Positions 24,918 through 32,777 of a DNA stretch of 64,000 nucleotides are shown here, piece after piece (the stretch's first letter is position 1; each line of letters opens with the position of its first letter). Origin of the DNA: an uncultured Saprospiraceae bacterium (GTDB lineage Bacteria > Bacteroidota > Bacteroidia > Chitinophagales > Saprospiraceae). Location of the stretch: assembly GCA_937921825.1 (NCBI GenBank), contig CAKZVK010000043.1:32094-96093 (forward strand). Direction: 5' to 3'. The position numbers and the translations under genes were made by a program. The notes beneath the pieces are model-generated. The model worked only from the letters and a program-made list of their open reading frames with translations, was not told the origin of the DNA and did no database searches.

Positions 24918-27721
24918 ATTCAGATATACAATACATAGGAGAACATTTACTGCCAGGCATATTCGGTCACTTTTGTGTGATCCTCGGATTTGTCACTATT
25001 CTCTTCAGCATCGTCTCTTATTACAACGCCAGTAAATCAGAACTAGATAATAAAGGAACTTGGACGAAATTCGGTCGCTGGGGATTCATAACACATGGCC
25101 TAGCTACCTTTGGTATCATCGCCATGCTTTTCTATGTCATGGTTAATCAGATGTACGAATACTCGTATGCACAAGCCCATGTCTCCGAGGATCTTTCGAT
25201 GAAATATATTCTGTCCGCCTTCTGGGAAGGACAGGAAGGGAGTTTCCTACTATGGATGTTCTGGCATATCATCTTAGGGTTAGTGATAATCAAAAAAAGT
25301 GGAAGCTGGGAGGCGCCTGTACTTATGTTTGTAGGTATTGTAGAAGCTATCCTTGCCAGCATGCTCCTTGGCATCCACATAGAGATAGGAGACTTTATCT
25401 ATAAGATTGGAAGTAATCCGACTACCCTACTCCGAGATGTATTTGCAGCACCTATATTCGAGAAAGCAGATTATGTCAGTGTCATCAGTGGTACGGGATT
25501 GAATCCCCTCTTACAGAACTACTGGATGACGATACATCCACCTACATTATTCTTAGGCTTTTCTTCTGCTACTATACCCTTCGCTTATGCAACTGCTGGG
25601 TTCTTTACAGGCAGATACAAGGAATGGTTAGACCCTGCTCTTAAGTGGGCTCTTTTCTCTGGAGGAATATTGGGAACAGGAATACTAATGGGCAGTGCCT
25701 GGGCATATGAAGCTTTAAGCTTTGGAGGCTATTGGGCATGGGATCCTGTGGAGAATATGTCTTTTGTACCATGGCTCATATTAGTTGCAGGCATACATAC
25801 TAACCTTATCGCAAAAAGTACAGGGCGGGCTATAAGAAGCACGTACATCTATTATACATTGACTTTAATACTTGTACTCTACTCTACTTATCTTACAAGG
25901 AGTGGTATACTGGGTGATACCTCAGCGCATGCTTTTACTGAGATGGGCTTGGAACCGCAGCTTATATTTTTAGTTGGGTTTACGGCATTAGTGGCGTTAT
26001 ATCTTTATATCGTAAAAAGCAGTATCATACCTGTATTCAAAAAAGAAGAGTCGGCATACTCAAGAGAGTTTTGGATGTTTGTCGGAGCTTTAGTATTATT
26101 CTTTAGTGGAGCTATAATAGCGGCCTCTACTTCTCTTCCAGTAATGAATGCTATAGTGGGTATTTTTGATCCAGAGTTTACGGGCACAGTGATAAAAGAC
26201 CCAATACCCCATTTTAATAAGTTCCAAATCTGGACCTCAGTCCTCGTGATGGTCTTATCGGCCAAGGCTATTTTTCTGAGATATAAAACGGAGTACTTCT
26301 CCAAGAATCAAAAAGTAAGCTTTGCAAAAACACAGCTAATTCATGCTGCTATAGCTGCAGCTCTTACAGGTCTATTGAGCCTCTGGATAAATTACTACCA
26401 TTGGAAGTATATCGTACTAGGCTTCTGTGCCTTCTATACCATGACATCAAATTTCGCTTACCTAGTCACAAAGGCTAAGATGAATCTTAAGATGGCTTCA
26501 TCTGTCTTTGCACATGCGGGGTTCGGTATTATGATCATAGGTGTCCTGACAAGTGGACTTAATCAATCAGTCGTGACGACTAATCCTTTTGTCATGAAAG
26601 GACTCATAAAAAATAAAGATCTTGCCTCATCAGTCAAACTCATAAAGCAAGAACCCTTCTTTGTGAATGACTATTGGATCACTTACGAAAGTGATACCAT
26701 AGAAGGGAAAATGAGAACCTTCAAGATCAAATTTGAAAAAGAAGATAAGGAAAGAGGGAACATTGATCCTTTCTACGTCTACCCTAATATTCTCTTTTCT
26801 AATGACCTTACCAAAGTAGCAGCATCTAACCCAGATGCTAAGCACTTCTTAGGTAAAGATATCTTTACGAGTATCGCCTCATTGCCACAGAGTCAGATGG
26901 ATATCAAGTTCGCTAAGGAAGAAGAGGACTCCCTGAAATATGTGACGTATACACTAGGCATAGGTGACACTATCTTCACTAAAGAAAACTATGGACTAAT
27001 AGAGGGCATCAATTTTGATCCTCAGCACAGTGACTACCTAGAACATACTAATGACATAGGAATGGGAGTGACCATTAATTTCAAGTCACTAGATGGAGAG
27101 TATGACGAAGTAATAGAGACAGCTATAGGAGTACGTGAGAATATGCTCTACCAATACCCAGAACAAATCAACGAGCTAGGACTAAAAGTCAGACTAAATG
27201 AAAAAGCCTTTGATAACTACTTCTCTACTGAAGACAAGTTAGAATACAAGGTCTTTCATCTCCAACAAGGAGAATCATTCTTCTACAATGAGGAAGAGTA
27301 TATTCTGCAAGGATTTGACAAAGAGGTGCAGAACAAGAACTATATACCAGAGCCTGATGATATTGCTATCCAAGCAATCATGATCAGAAAGTCTGACATG
27401 GTCACGCTTAAACCTATCTATATCATCAGAGATACTAAGCCGTCTAACATCAAGGATTACGATATCAAAATGGGAGTCCATATGCGACTGATGAAGATAG
27501 ATCCAGTCAATGAAAAGTTCTCCTTCATGGTAGCACAAGACGACAGATCTAATACCGATATAGTTCTGGACATCGCAGAAAATGTCAAGCGTAATGATAT
27601 CATAGTCCTAGAAGCAAAGATGTTTCCAGGTATAAATTTATTCTGGTCGGGGGCCTGCTTGATGCTATTAGGTTTCTTTATGGGACTCCATTACAGAAGG
27701 ACAGAAAAGAAACGATCTTAA
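24914..27721 (+). CDS. ccmF: Cytochrome c heme lyase CcmF (CcmF/CcsA family)
   Basis: This multi-spanning inner-membrane protein attaches heme to apocytochrome c. The WWD-type periplasmic heme-binding motif is at about 263-288 (WAYEALSFGGYWAWDPVEN then MSFVPW), with conserved His residues in flanking loops (TIHPP at about 207). About 15 membrane helices are visible. A large soluble C-terminal part (about 570-910) lies before the last helix. It starts at a TTG (24914) that overlaps the TGA stop of ccmE, with no in-frame ATG nearby. At 935 residues it is longer than E. coli CcmF, as is usual in Bacteroidota. Confidence 0.94.
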   Translation: MNSDIQYIGEHLLPGIFGHFCVILGFVTILFSIVSYYNASKSELDNKGTWTKFGRWGFITHGLATFGIIAMLFYVMVNQMYEYSYAQAHVSEDLSMKYILSAFWEGQEGSFLLWMFWHIILGLVIIKKSGSWEAPVLMFVGIVEAILASMLLGIHIEIGDFIYKIGSNPTTLLRDVFAAPIFEKADYVSVISGTGLNPLLQNYWMTIHPPTLFLGFSSATIPFAYATAGFFTGRYKEWLDPALKWALFSGGILGTGILMGSAWAYEALSFGGYWAWDPVENMSFVPWLILVAGIHTNLIAKSTGRAIRSTYIYYTLTLILVLYSTYLTRSGILGDTSAHAFTEMGLEPQLIFLVGFTALVALYLYIVKSSIIPVFKKEESAYSREFWMFVGALVLFFSGAIIAASTSLPVMNAIVGIFDPEFTGTVIKDPIPHFNKFQIWTSVLVMVLSAKAIFLRYKTEYFSKNQKVSFAKTQLIHAAIAAALTGLLSLWINYYHWKYIVLGFCAFYTMTSNFAYLVTKAKMNLKMASSVFAHAGFGIMIIGVLTSGLNQSVVTTNPFVMKGLIKNKDLASSVKLIKQEPFFVNDYWITYESDTIEGKMRTFKIKFEKEDKERGNIDPFYVYPNILFSNDLTKVAASNPDAKHFLGKDIFTSIASLPQSQMDIKFAKEEEDSLKYVTYTLGIGDTIFTKENYGLIEGINFDPQHSDYLEHTNDIGMGVTINFKSLDGEYDEVIETAIGVRENMLYQYPEQINELGLKVRLNEKAFDNYFSTEDKLEYKVFHLQQGESFFYNEEEYILQGFDKEVQNKNYIPEPDDIAIQAIMIRKSDMVTLKPIYIIRDTKPSNIKDYDIKMGVHMRLMKIDPVNEKFSFMVAQDDRSNTDIVLDIAENVKRNDIIVLEAKMFPGINLFWSGACLMLLGFFMGLHYRRTEKKRS

Positions 27722-27730
27722 GAAGCTCTC

Positions 27731-28531
27731 ATGTCCAAAGAGCTAAACATAGTAAGTATAGGGGCAGGTAATATAGCGTCACATCTAATACCCGCACTTT
27801 TAGACATAGGCTGTAACATCACACAAGTCTATAGTCGTGATATCTCTAATGCAGGCAGTCTGGCAAGAAAAGTAAAGGCTAAAGCCACAGATGATCTGAC
27901 TGAATTAATGATCAGTGCGGATTTATACCTTATCATGGTTCATGATGATGCGATAAAAGAAGTCTCTAAGCAATTACCCAAATTAGGACCTCAGCAATAT
28001 CTAGCGCATACATCCGGTGCAACCCCGACTAACTTTTTACAAAAGACTGCAGAGAACTATGGCTCCTTCTACCCTCTTCAGTCCTTCAAAAAGAAGAAAA
28101 AGGTAAACCTTAAGGAAGTCCCTTTCCTTATCCATGGTAACAATCCCAAGGCTACCAGAAAGTTCAGAATGTTGGCGAGGCAATTGTCCCCTTTAGTAAA
28201 AGAGACCAATGATCATGAGAGGATGAAATATCATCTATCGGCAGTCATGCTCAATAATTTCAGCAATCACTTAGCCTGTCTAACCAATAAGTACCTAGCT
28301 GAAAATGCACTAGATCCCAAAATACTGGCGCCTATAGCACAGTTGACCTATGATAGAATACTGTCCTCTGACCCTTGCGCTATACAGACTGGCCCTGCAA
28401 TCAGAGAGGACAATAAGGTCATGAAAGAACATCTGAAGATGCTGAAAGAGGATAAGCAACTTACAGCAATCTATAAGGCCCTAAGCAAAAGCATCAAGGC
28501 CACAGCCACAGACAAAAAGAACAATAAATGA
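27731..28531 (+). CDS. Rossmann-like and DUF2520 domain protein
   Basis: The N-terminal dinucleotide-binding fold (IVSIGAGNIASHLIPALLDIG) is followed by a helical DUF2520 half (HERMKYHLSAVMLNNFSNHLACLTNKYL). The overall fold resembles ketopantoate and pyrroline-5-carboxylate reductases. The substrate of this family is not established. It lies 9 bases downstream of ccmF and overlaps the next gene by 4 bases, so the three are probably co-transcribed. 266 residues is the usual length. Confidence 0.9.
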   Translation: MSKELNIVSIGAGNIASHLIPALLDIGCNITQVYSRDISNAGSLARKVKAKATDDLTELMISADLYLIMVHDDAIKEVSKQLPKLGPQQYLAHTSGATPTNFLQKTAENYGSFYPLQSFKKKKKVNLKEVPFLIHGNNPKATRKFRMLARQLSPLVKETNDHERMKYHLSAVMLNNFSNHLACLTNKYLAENALDPKILAPIAQLTYDRILSSDPCAIQTGPAIREDNKVMKEHLKMLKEDKQLTAIYKALSKSIKATATDKKNNK

Positions 28532-28794
28532 GAGTAGCAGACGAATGGACAAAAGAGGACATGAGGGTACAGGTATTTATTATGAATGGCCGATATAGTC
28601 TGAAAGTGGAAAAGAACCTCCTAGAGCAGACCTTTAAGTTCAGAGATGGACAGATAGAAAGTATGGACCATTTGAAATCGCTGCTCACAGATGCTTTTTA
28701 CGGTTACTGCTCTAACATCTTTATCCATATGGATCTTAATAGATCTAAACTTTTTCCAGATATGGAACAAGAGGATACAATAGAAATTATTTAA
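28528..28794 (+). CDS. Hypothetical protein, 88 aa
   Basis: A soluble acidic protein with no recognised family. It starts at an ATG that overlaps the stop of the DUF2520 gene (ATGA) and lies 12 bases ahead of the acyltransferase gene, so it is probably translated as part of that operon. It shows a beta-alpha pattern (MRVQVFIMNGRYSLKVEK; ESMDHLKSLLTDAFYGYCSNIFIHMD) and no signal peptide. Confidence 0.6.
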   Translation: MRVADEWTKEDMRVQVFIMNGRYSLKVEKNLLEQTFKFRDGQIESMDHLKSLLTDAFYGYCSNIFIHMDLNRSKLFPDMEQEDTIEII

Positions 28795-28806
28795 CCAGCT
28801 CAAAGG

Positions 28807-29685
28807 ATGAAATTTGTCTCATACCTGTTCTTCCGCTTGCTCATAGGACTCTTTGCTCTTATTCCCTTTCCTCTACTCTATTTTATCTCTGATCTACTTA
28901 GAATCTTCTTTAAGTATGTATTGAGATATCGTGTCCATGTTATCAATAGAAATCTGGCCTATTGCTTTCCCGATAAAACTGAAAAAGAAAGAAAAATCAT
29001 AGCCTCTGCCTTTTATAAGAACTTCATAGACATACTTCTCGAATCAATAAAGGGACTTGCAACTAAGCCAGAAAAGCTGATACCTAGATACAAGTTTAGA
29101 AATGCTGAAGTGATGGATGATGTCTTTAATAGTAGCTCTAACATTATTATATACAGTCAACATTACAACAACTGGGAATGGGCACCACTGTGTCTAGGAC
29201 TACAAATGAAGCACCACCTAGTAGGAGTGGTAAAATTTCTATCCAATCCCTATATCAATAAATACATGATCTCAGGGCGATCTGGCAATAACGTCAGTGT
29301 CATACCCACCTATAATACCGCAAAGTACTTCAAGCAGCTCCATAAAGTAGAGCGGCCAGTAGGTATCGTATTCATAGCAGATCAAAAGCCAAGTGGAAGC
29401 GAAAAGAACATAGAACTGGACTTTCTAGGAAGCAAGGCAAGATTTCATCAGGGGGCAGGAAACTATGTAGCCAATTCAGGCCTGGCGACCTACACTTTTG
29501 ATATCCGTCGCGTGAAAAGAGGCTACTATGAAGCTGAGGTCAAAGAACTATTACCTCCAGGTCACAAACTATCAAGTCCACAAGTGACTGAGATTTATAA
29601 GCAAAATCTCGAAAAACTCATCTTAGAATCTCCTCATTCTTGGCTTTGGTCACATAAAAGATTCAAGCAATACCTAGAGTATTAG
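28807..29685 (+). CDS. Lysophospholipid/lipid A-type acyltransferase (LpxL/HtrB family)
   Basis: It transfers a fatty acyl chain to lipid A or a related lipid at the inner membrane. An N-terminal membrane segment (about 8-36) precedes the acyltransferase catalytic motif H-x4-E in SQHYNNWEWA (about residue 118). The later conserved block FIADQKPSG and the C-terminal SPHSWLWSHKRFK (the 'WxWxHRRW'-like end of this family) are present. 292 residues is normal. It is the last gene of the ccmE-ccmF run, with a strong terminator about 100 bases downstream. Confidence 0.92.
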   Translation: MKFVSYLFFRLLIGLFALIPFPLLYFISDLLRIFFKYVLRYRVHVINRNLAYCFPDKTEKERKIIASAFYKNFIDILLESIKGLATKPEKLIPRYKFRNAEVMDDVFNSSSNIIIYSQHYNNWEWAPLCLGLQMKHHLVGVVKFLSNPYINKYMISGRSGNNVSVIPTYNTAKYFKQLHKVERPVGIVFIADQKPSGSEKNIELDFLGSKARFHQGAGNYVANSGLATYTFDIRRVKRGYYEAEVKELLPPGHKLSSPQVTEIYKQNLEKLILESPHSWLWSHKRFKQYLEY

Positions 29686-29788
29686 GGGCTTTCAGAAGAA
29701 ATAATAAAATAAATTCAGCTCCTAGTAGGGGTAACAAAGCAATTTGTCTGTCTTATAGGTGGATAGATAATGAAAAAATGGATTAACG

Positions 29789-29818
29789 AAAAACCTAGCT
29801 GAAGAGCTAGGTTTTTTG
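29789..29818 (+). terminator. Strong intrinsic terminator upstream of purB
   Basis: A perfect 10-bp stem AAACCTAGCT/AGCTAGGTTT (29791-29800 with 29805-29814) around a GAAG loop is followed by a T-run. The flanking A/T runs could make it bidirectional. It ends the transcript that includes the acyltransferase. Confidence 0.9.
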
Positions 29819-29876
29819 TCTTTTATACCTACCTATAAGAAGCTATACATCATACCGATATAAGCATCTAAGTCCT

Positions 29877-29884
29877 TACTTTTG
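29877..29884 (+). promoter_or_regulatory. -7 promoter element of purB
   Basis: TACTTTTG exactly matches TAnnTTTG and ends 13 bases before the purB ATG, implying a very short leader. Confidence 0.55.
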
Positions 29885-29897
29885 CGCAAAAACAATA

Positions 29898-31226
29898 ATG
29901 CTCAAAGCAGTTACGCCAATAGATGGAAGATACGCAAGTAAGACAGCCGCTCTTCAGGATTACTTCTCAGAATATGCCTTGATAAAATATAGAGTGAAAG
30001 TAGAGATCCATTATCTCAAAGCACTCATAAATCTAGGTCTCCCTCAACTATCTAGTCTCCAGTCTTCGATACCGTTTCTTGATAGCATCACTAATGATTT
30101 TTCTGAAGCTGATGCTCAGGCGATAAAAGACATAGAGAAAACGACGAATCACGATGTAAAAGCTGTAGAGTATTTCATAAAAGATAAAATGTCTGCCGAG
30201 GGTCTTACAGAGCATCTTGAGTGGGTGCATTTTGCATTGACTTCTCAAGACATCAATAATACGGCTACTCCTCTCCTAGTATCAGACTTCCTAACTGAAT
30301 GTTATTATCCAGAACTAACTGCTGTCATCAATAGGCTAAAAGAGCTGGATAATATGTATGTAGGTATTCCTATCCTATCTAGGACACATGGCCAAGCAGC
30401 AAGTCCTTCTACTGTAGGAAAGGAAATCAGAGTATTCATAGAAAGACTAGCCAACCAGCTAGAACTCCTCAAGCAGTTACCGATTAAAGCCAAATTCGGA
30501 GGCGCTACTGGTAACTTCAATGCACATAAAGTGGCCTTCCCTAAAGTAGATTGGCCAAAATTTGCAGATGCAATGATCGGTGACCTAGGATTAGAAAGGT
30601 CAAAATTTACTACTCAGATTAGCCACTATGATCATCTTGCAGCCTTACTGCAGAATGTCGGTAGAATAAATACTATCCTAGTCGACCTCTGCAGAGATAT
30701 GTGGACCTACATAAGCATGGATTACTTCAAGCAAAAAGTGATCGCCAATGAAGTAGGTTCTTCTGCTATGCCACATAAAGTTAATCCGATTGATTTCGAG
30801 AACGCTGAAGGCAACTTTGGAATGGCCAACGGTATCATTTCCTTCCTTGCACAGAAACTACCTATCTCTAGATTACAGAGAGATCTTACAGATAGCACAG
30901 TAACTAGAAACCTGGGTCTTCCTTTTGGACATACAACGATAGCCTTTAAATCACTACTCAAAGGTCTCAGTAAAGTAGAACTCAACACCGCAAAACTTAA
31001 GGCAGACTTAGAAGCTAACTGGGCAGTAGTATCAGAAGCCATTCAGAATATACTGAGAAGGGAGGGCTACCCTAAGCCTTATGAAGCCTTGAAGGCCCTG
31101 ACCAGAGGAAATGCGAAGATTACAGAGCATTCGATAGCAGAATTTATTGAAACTCTGGATATATCTGATGAGGTAAGAAAAGAGCTACAGGCTATCACCC
31201 CTCACAACTATGTGGGGTATATATAG
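29898..31226 (+). CDS. purB: Adenylosuccinate lyase
   Basis: It splits SAICAR and adenylosuccinate in purine synthesis, releasing fumarate. It is of the E. coli-type subgroup (HLEWVHFALTSQDINNTA). The fumarase/ASL superfamily signature SSAMPHKVNP is at 288-297 with the flexible catalytic Ser, and the conserved His is H164 in SRTHGQ. The 442 residues match the family. It is a monocistronic gene between a terminator and the transposon region, about 35 bases upstream of the element's first palindrome. Confidence 0.97.
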   Translation: MLKAVTPIDGRYASKTAALQDYFSEYALIKYRVKVEIHYLKALINLGLPQLSSLQSSIPFLDSITNDFSEADAQAIKDIEKTTNHDVKAVEYFIKDKMSAEGLTEHLEWVHFALTSQDINNTATPLLVSDFLTECYYPELTAVINRLKELDNMYVGIPILSRTHGQAASPSTVGKEIRVFIERLANQLELLKQLPIKAKFGGATGNFNAHKVAFPKVDWPKFADAMIGDLGLERSKFTTQISHYDHLAALLQNVGRINTILVDLCRDMWTYISMDYFKQKVIANEVGSSAMPHKVNPIDFENAEGNFGMANGIISFLAQKLPISRLQRDLTDSTVTRNLGLPFGHTTIAFKSLLKGLSKVELNTAKLKADLEANWAVVSEAIQNILRREGYPKPYEALKALTRGNAKITEHSIAEFIETLDISDEVRKELQAITPHNYVGYI

Positions 31227-31260
31227 AAGTAAAGTATACATAAGAAAAAAACTGAATAAT

Positions 31261-31873
31261 ATTAGCCACAGCGTGGCAACACATTAATAGAATATATTCA
31301 TTATGATTTCGCAGCTCCAGAGGAGCGACATAAAATTTCTAGCAAATGGCCAACACCTATTCACAACTATATTTCCACGTCGTATTTGCCGTAAGGGGCA
31401 GAGCGAATCACATTAGCATTCAATGGAAAGATGAATTGTATAAATACATCACAGGGATCATATCTAACAAAGACCAAAAGCTAATGCAAATTAACGGCAT
31501 GCCTGACCATATACATTTGTTAATTGGAACTAAACCAAATTGCAATCTGTCAGATCTTGTGAGAGATATAAAATCAAATAGCTCTAAATGGATAAATGAA
31601 AAAGGATTTATAAAATCCAAATTCTCTTGGCAAATAGGCTTTGGAGCATTTACTGTTAGTCAATCCCAGCTAAGTAGGATAACCAATTATATTATAAATC
31701 AGGAGGATCATCATCGAAAGAAATCATTCAAAGAGGAATATGTAGAATTCCTAGATGCTTATAAAATCGACTATAAGGATGAATATCTATTCGAATGATA
31801 AAATATGTCGCTTCTCTGAAGCTCATAGATGTATCGTAATTATTATCTAATCATATTTAGCTCCTCTGGAGCT
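31261..31873 (+). mobile_element. IS200/IS605-like (RAYT-like) element with terminal palindromes
   Basis: The transposase gene is flanked by hairpins. On the left are GCCACAGCGTGGC (31265-31277) and GCTCCAGAGGAGC (31314-31326). On the right are GCTTCTCTGAAGC (31810-31822) and AGCTCCTCTGGAGCT (31859-31873). Each has a 3-base AGA/AGC or TCT loop and the left and right inner pairs are inverted relative to each other. Such subterminal hairpins are what Y1 HUH transposases recognise. Exact ends cannot be fixed because no empty site is available. Confidence 0.75.
31346..31798 (+). CDS. IS200/IS605-family Y1 HUH transposase (REP-associated type)
   Basis: The 150-residue single-domain enzyme nicks and joins single-stranded DNA. 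The HUH metal motif is DHIHLLIG (H55, H57) and the nucleophile is probably Y115 in TNYIINQEDHH, a typical Y-I-x-N-Q-E-x-H-H helix. The N-terminus (SQLYFHVVFAVRGR) matches TnpA. There is no accessory tnpB. The frame is complete, so the protein may be active. Hairpins on both sides and related mini-elements downstream suggest a REP-associated role. Composition is slightly more AT-rich than purB. Confidence 0.93.
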   Translation: MANTYSQLYFHVVFAVRGRANHISIQWKDELYKYITGIISNKDQKLMQINGMPDHIHLLIGTKPNCNLSDLVRDIKSNSSKWINEKGFIKSKFSWQIGFGAFTVSQSQLSRITNYIINQEDHHRKKSFKEEYVEFLDAYKIDYKDEYLFE

Positions 31874-32101
31874 CTTCATTTAAGAAGTCATCTACTAGAA
31901 CGCGGACTATAGAACTCAATTAAACAAGATCACAGTCAAAGGTTTGGGCAAAATGAAAATAAGCCACAGAGTGGCATTATATCATTAGAAAACATTTCAT
32001 ACCGTTGTACAGCTCCAGAGGAGCGATATGTAAAACTGTCATATCTACAGGATGTCAATATGCCTATAAATTCAATGCCTAGAATGAACACAATTTGAAT
32101 A
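31800..32101. repeat. 302-bp tandem repeat, copy 1
   Basis: It holds four hairpins in order: GCTTCTCTGAAGC (31810), AGCTCCTCTGGAGCT (31859), GCCACAGAGTGGC (31963) and GCTCCAGAGGAGC (32012). Its first ~75 bases are the right end of the transposase element itself, so the array begins in the transposon. Confidence 0.85.
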
Positions 32102-32403
32102 AAGAGATGCCGCTTCTCTTAAGCTCATAGATGTATCCTAATTATTATCTAATCATATTTAGCTCCTCTGGAGCTCTTCATTTGAGAAGTCATCTAATTG
32201 AACGCGGACTATAAAAAACAATCAAAACAAGATTACAATCGAAGCTTTTTAGCAAAATGAGATTAGCCACAGAGTGCCATATATCATTAGAAATAATTTT
32301 ATACCGTTCTAAAGCTCCAGAGGAGCGATATGTAAAACTGTCATATCTAAAGGATGCCAATATGCCTATAAATTCGATGATAAGAATCAACATTATTTGA
32401 ATA
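32102..32403. repeat. 302-bp tandem repeat, copy 2
   Basis: The same hairpins recur exactly one period later: 32112 (GCTTCTCTTAAGC, weakened stem), 32161, 32266 (GCCACAGAGTGCC, broken stem) and 32314. The stretch at about 32362-32403 closely resembles the last ~40 bases of the transposase gene. Confidence 0.85.
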
Positions 32404-32646
32404 AAGAGGTGTCGCTTCTCTGAAGCTCGTAGATGCATCCTAATTATTATCTAGTGATATTGTAGCTCCTCTGGAGCTCTTCATTTGAGAAGTCATCTAA
32501 TTAAACGCGGACTATAGAAACAATCAAAACAAGATTACAATCGAAGCTTTTTAGCAAAATGAGATTAGCCACAGAGTCGCAATATATCATTAGAAAATAT
32601 TTCAAACCGTTCTATAGCTCCAGAGGAGCGGTATACAAGTCGCATA
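32404..32646. repeat. 302-bp tandem repeat, copy 3 (partial)
   Basis: Hairpins lie at 32414, 32464, 32568 (GCCACAGAGTCGC, broken stem) and 32617. Similarity fades after about 32646, so this copy stops short by roughly 60 bases. The remaining 32647-32752 shows nothing recognisable. Confidence 0.8.
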
Positions 32647-32752
32647 TGTATGTTATTCTAACCAATTTCCTTTCTATCAACATTTATGCTTTGGTCAATC
32701 ATTACACTAAAATCATATAAAAACAGCCGCTCTCCCAATTACATTTTTATCC

Positions 32753-32760
32753 TACTTTTG
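32753..32760 (+). promoter_or_regulatory. -7 promoter element of the ABC-F gene
   Basis: TACTTTTG exactly matches TAnnTTTG, 17 bases before the ATG at 32778. Confidence 0.55.
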
Positions 32761-32777
32761 CCGCCAAATAAACGTCT

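Noticed and set aside
24513..27721. Functional link between the ccm genes and the GMC dehydrogenase as one system
   Set aside because: They are over 8 kb apart, in separate transcripts, with no cytochrome gene between; only a general dependence on cytochrome c is possible.
29686..29897. tRNA gene in the gap before purB
   Set aside because: No cloverleaf or T-loop consensus; the only structure is the terminator hairpin.
32190..32438. Open frame of 82 codons on the minus strand inside the tandem array
   Set aside because: It lies wholly in non-coding repeat sequence and has no protein-like signal or start context.
31800..32646. CRISPR-like array
   Set aside because: The repeat unit is 302 bp with no short direct repeats separated by unique spacers and no cas genes; the hairpins match the neighbouring transposon.
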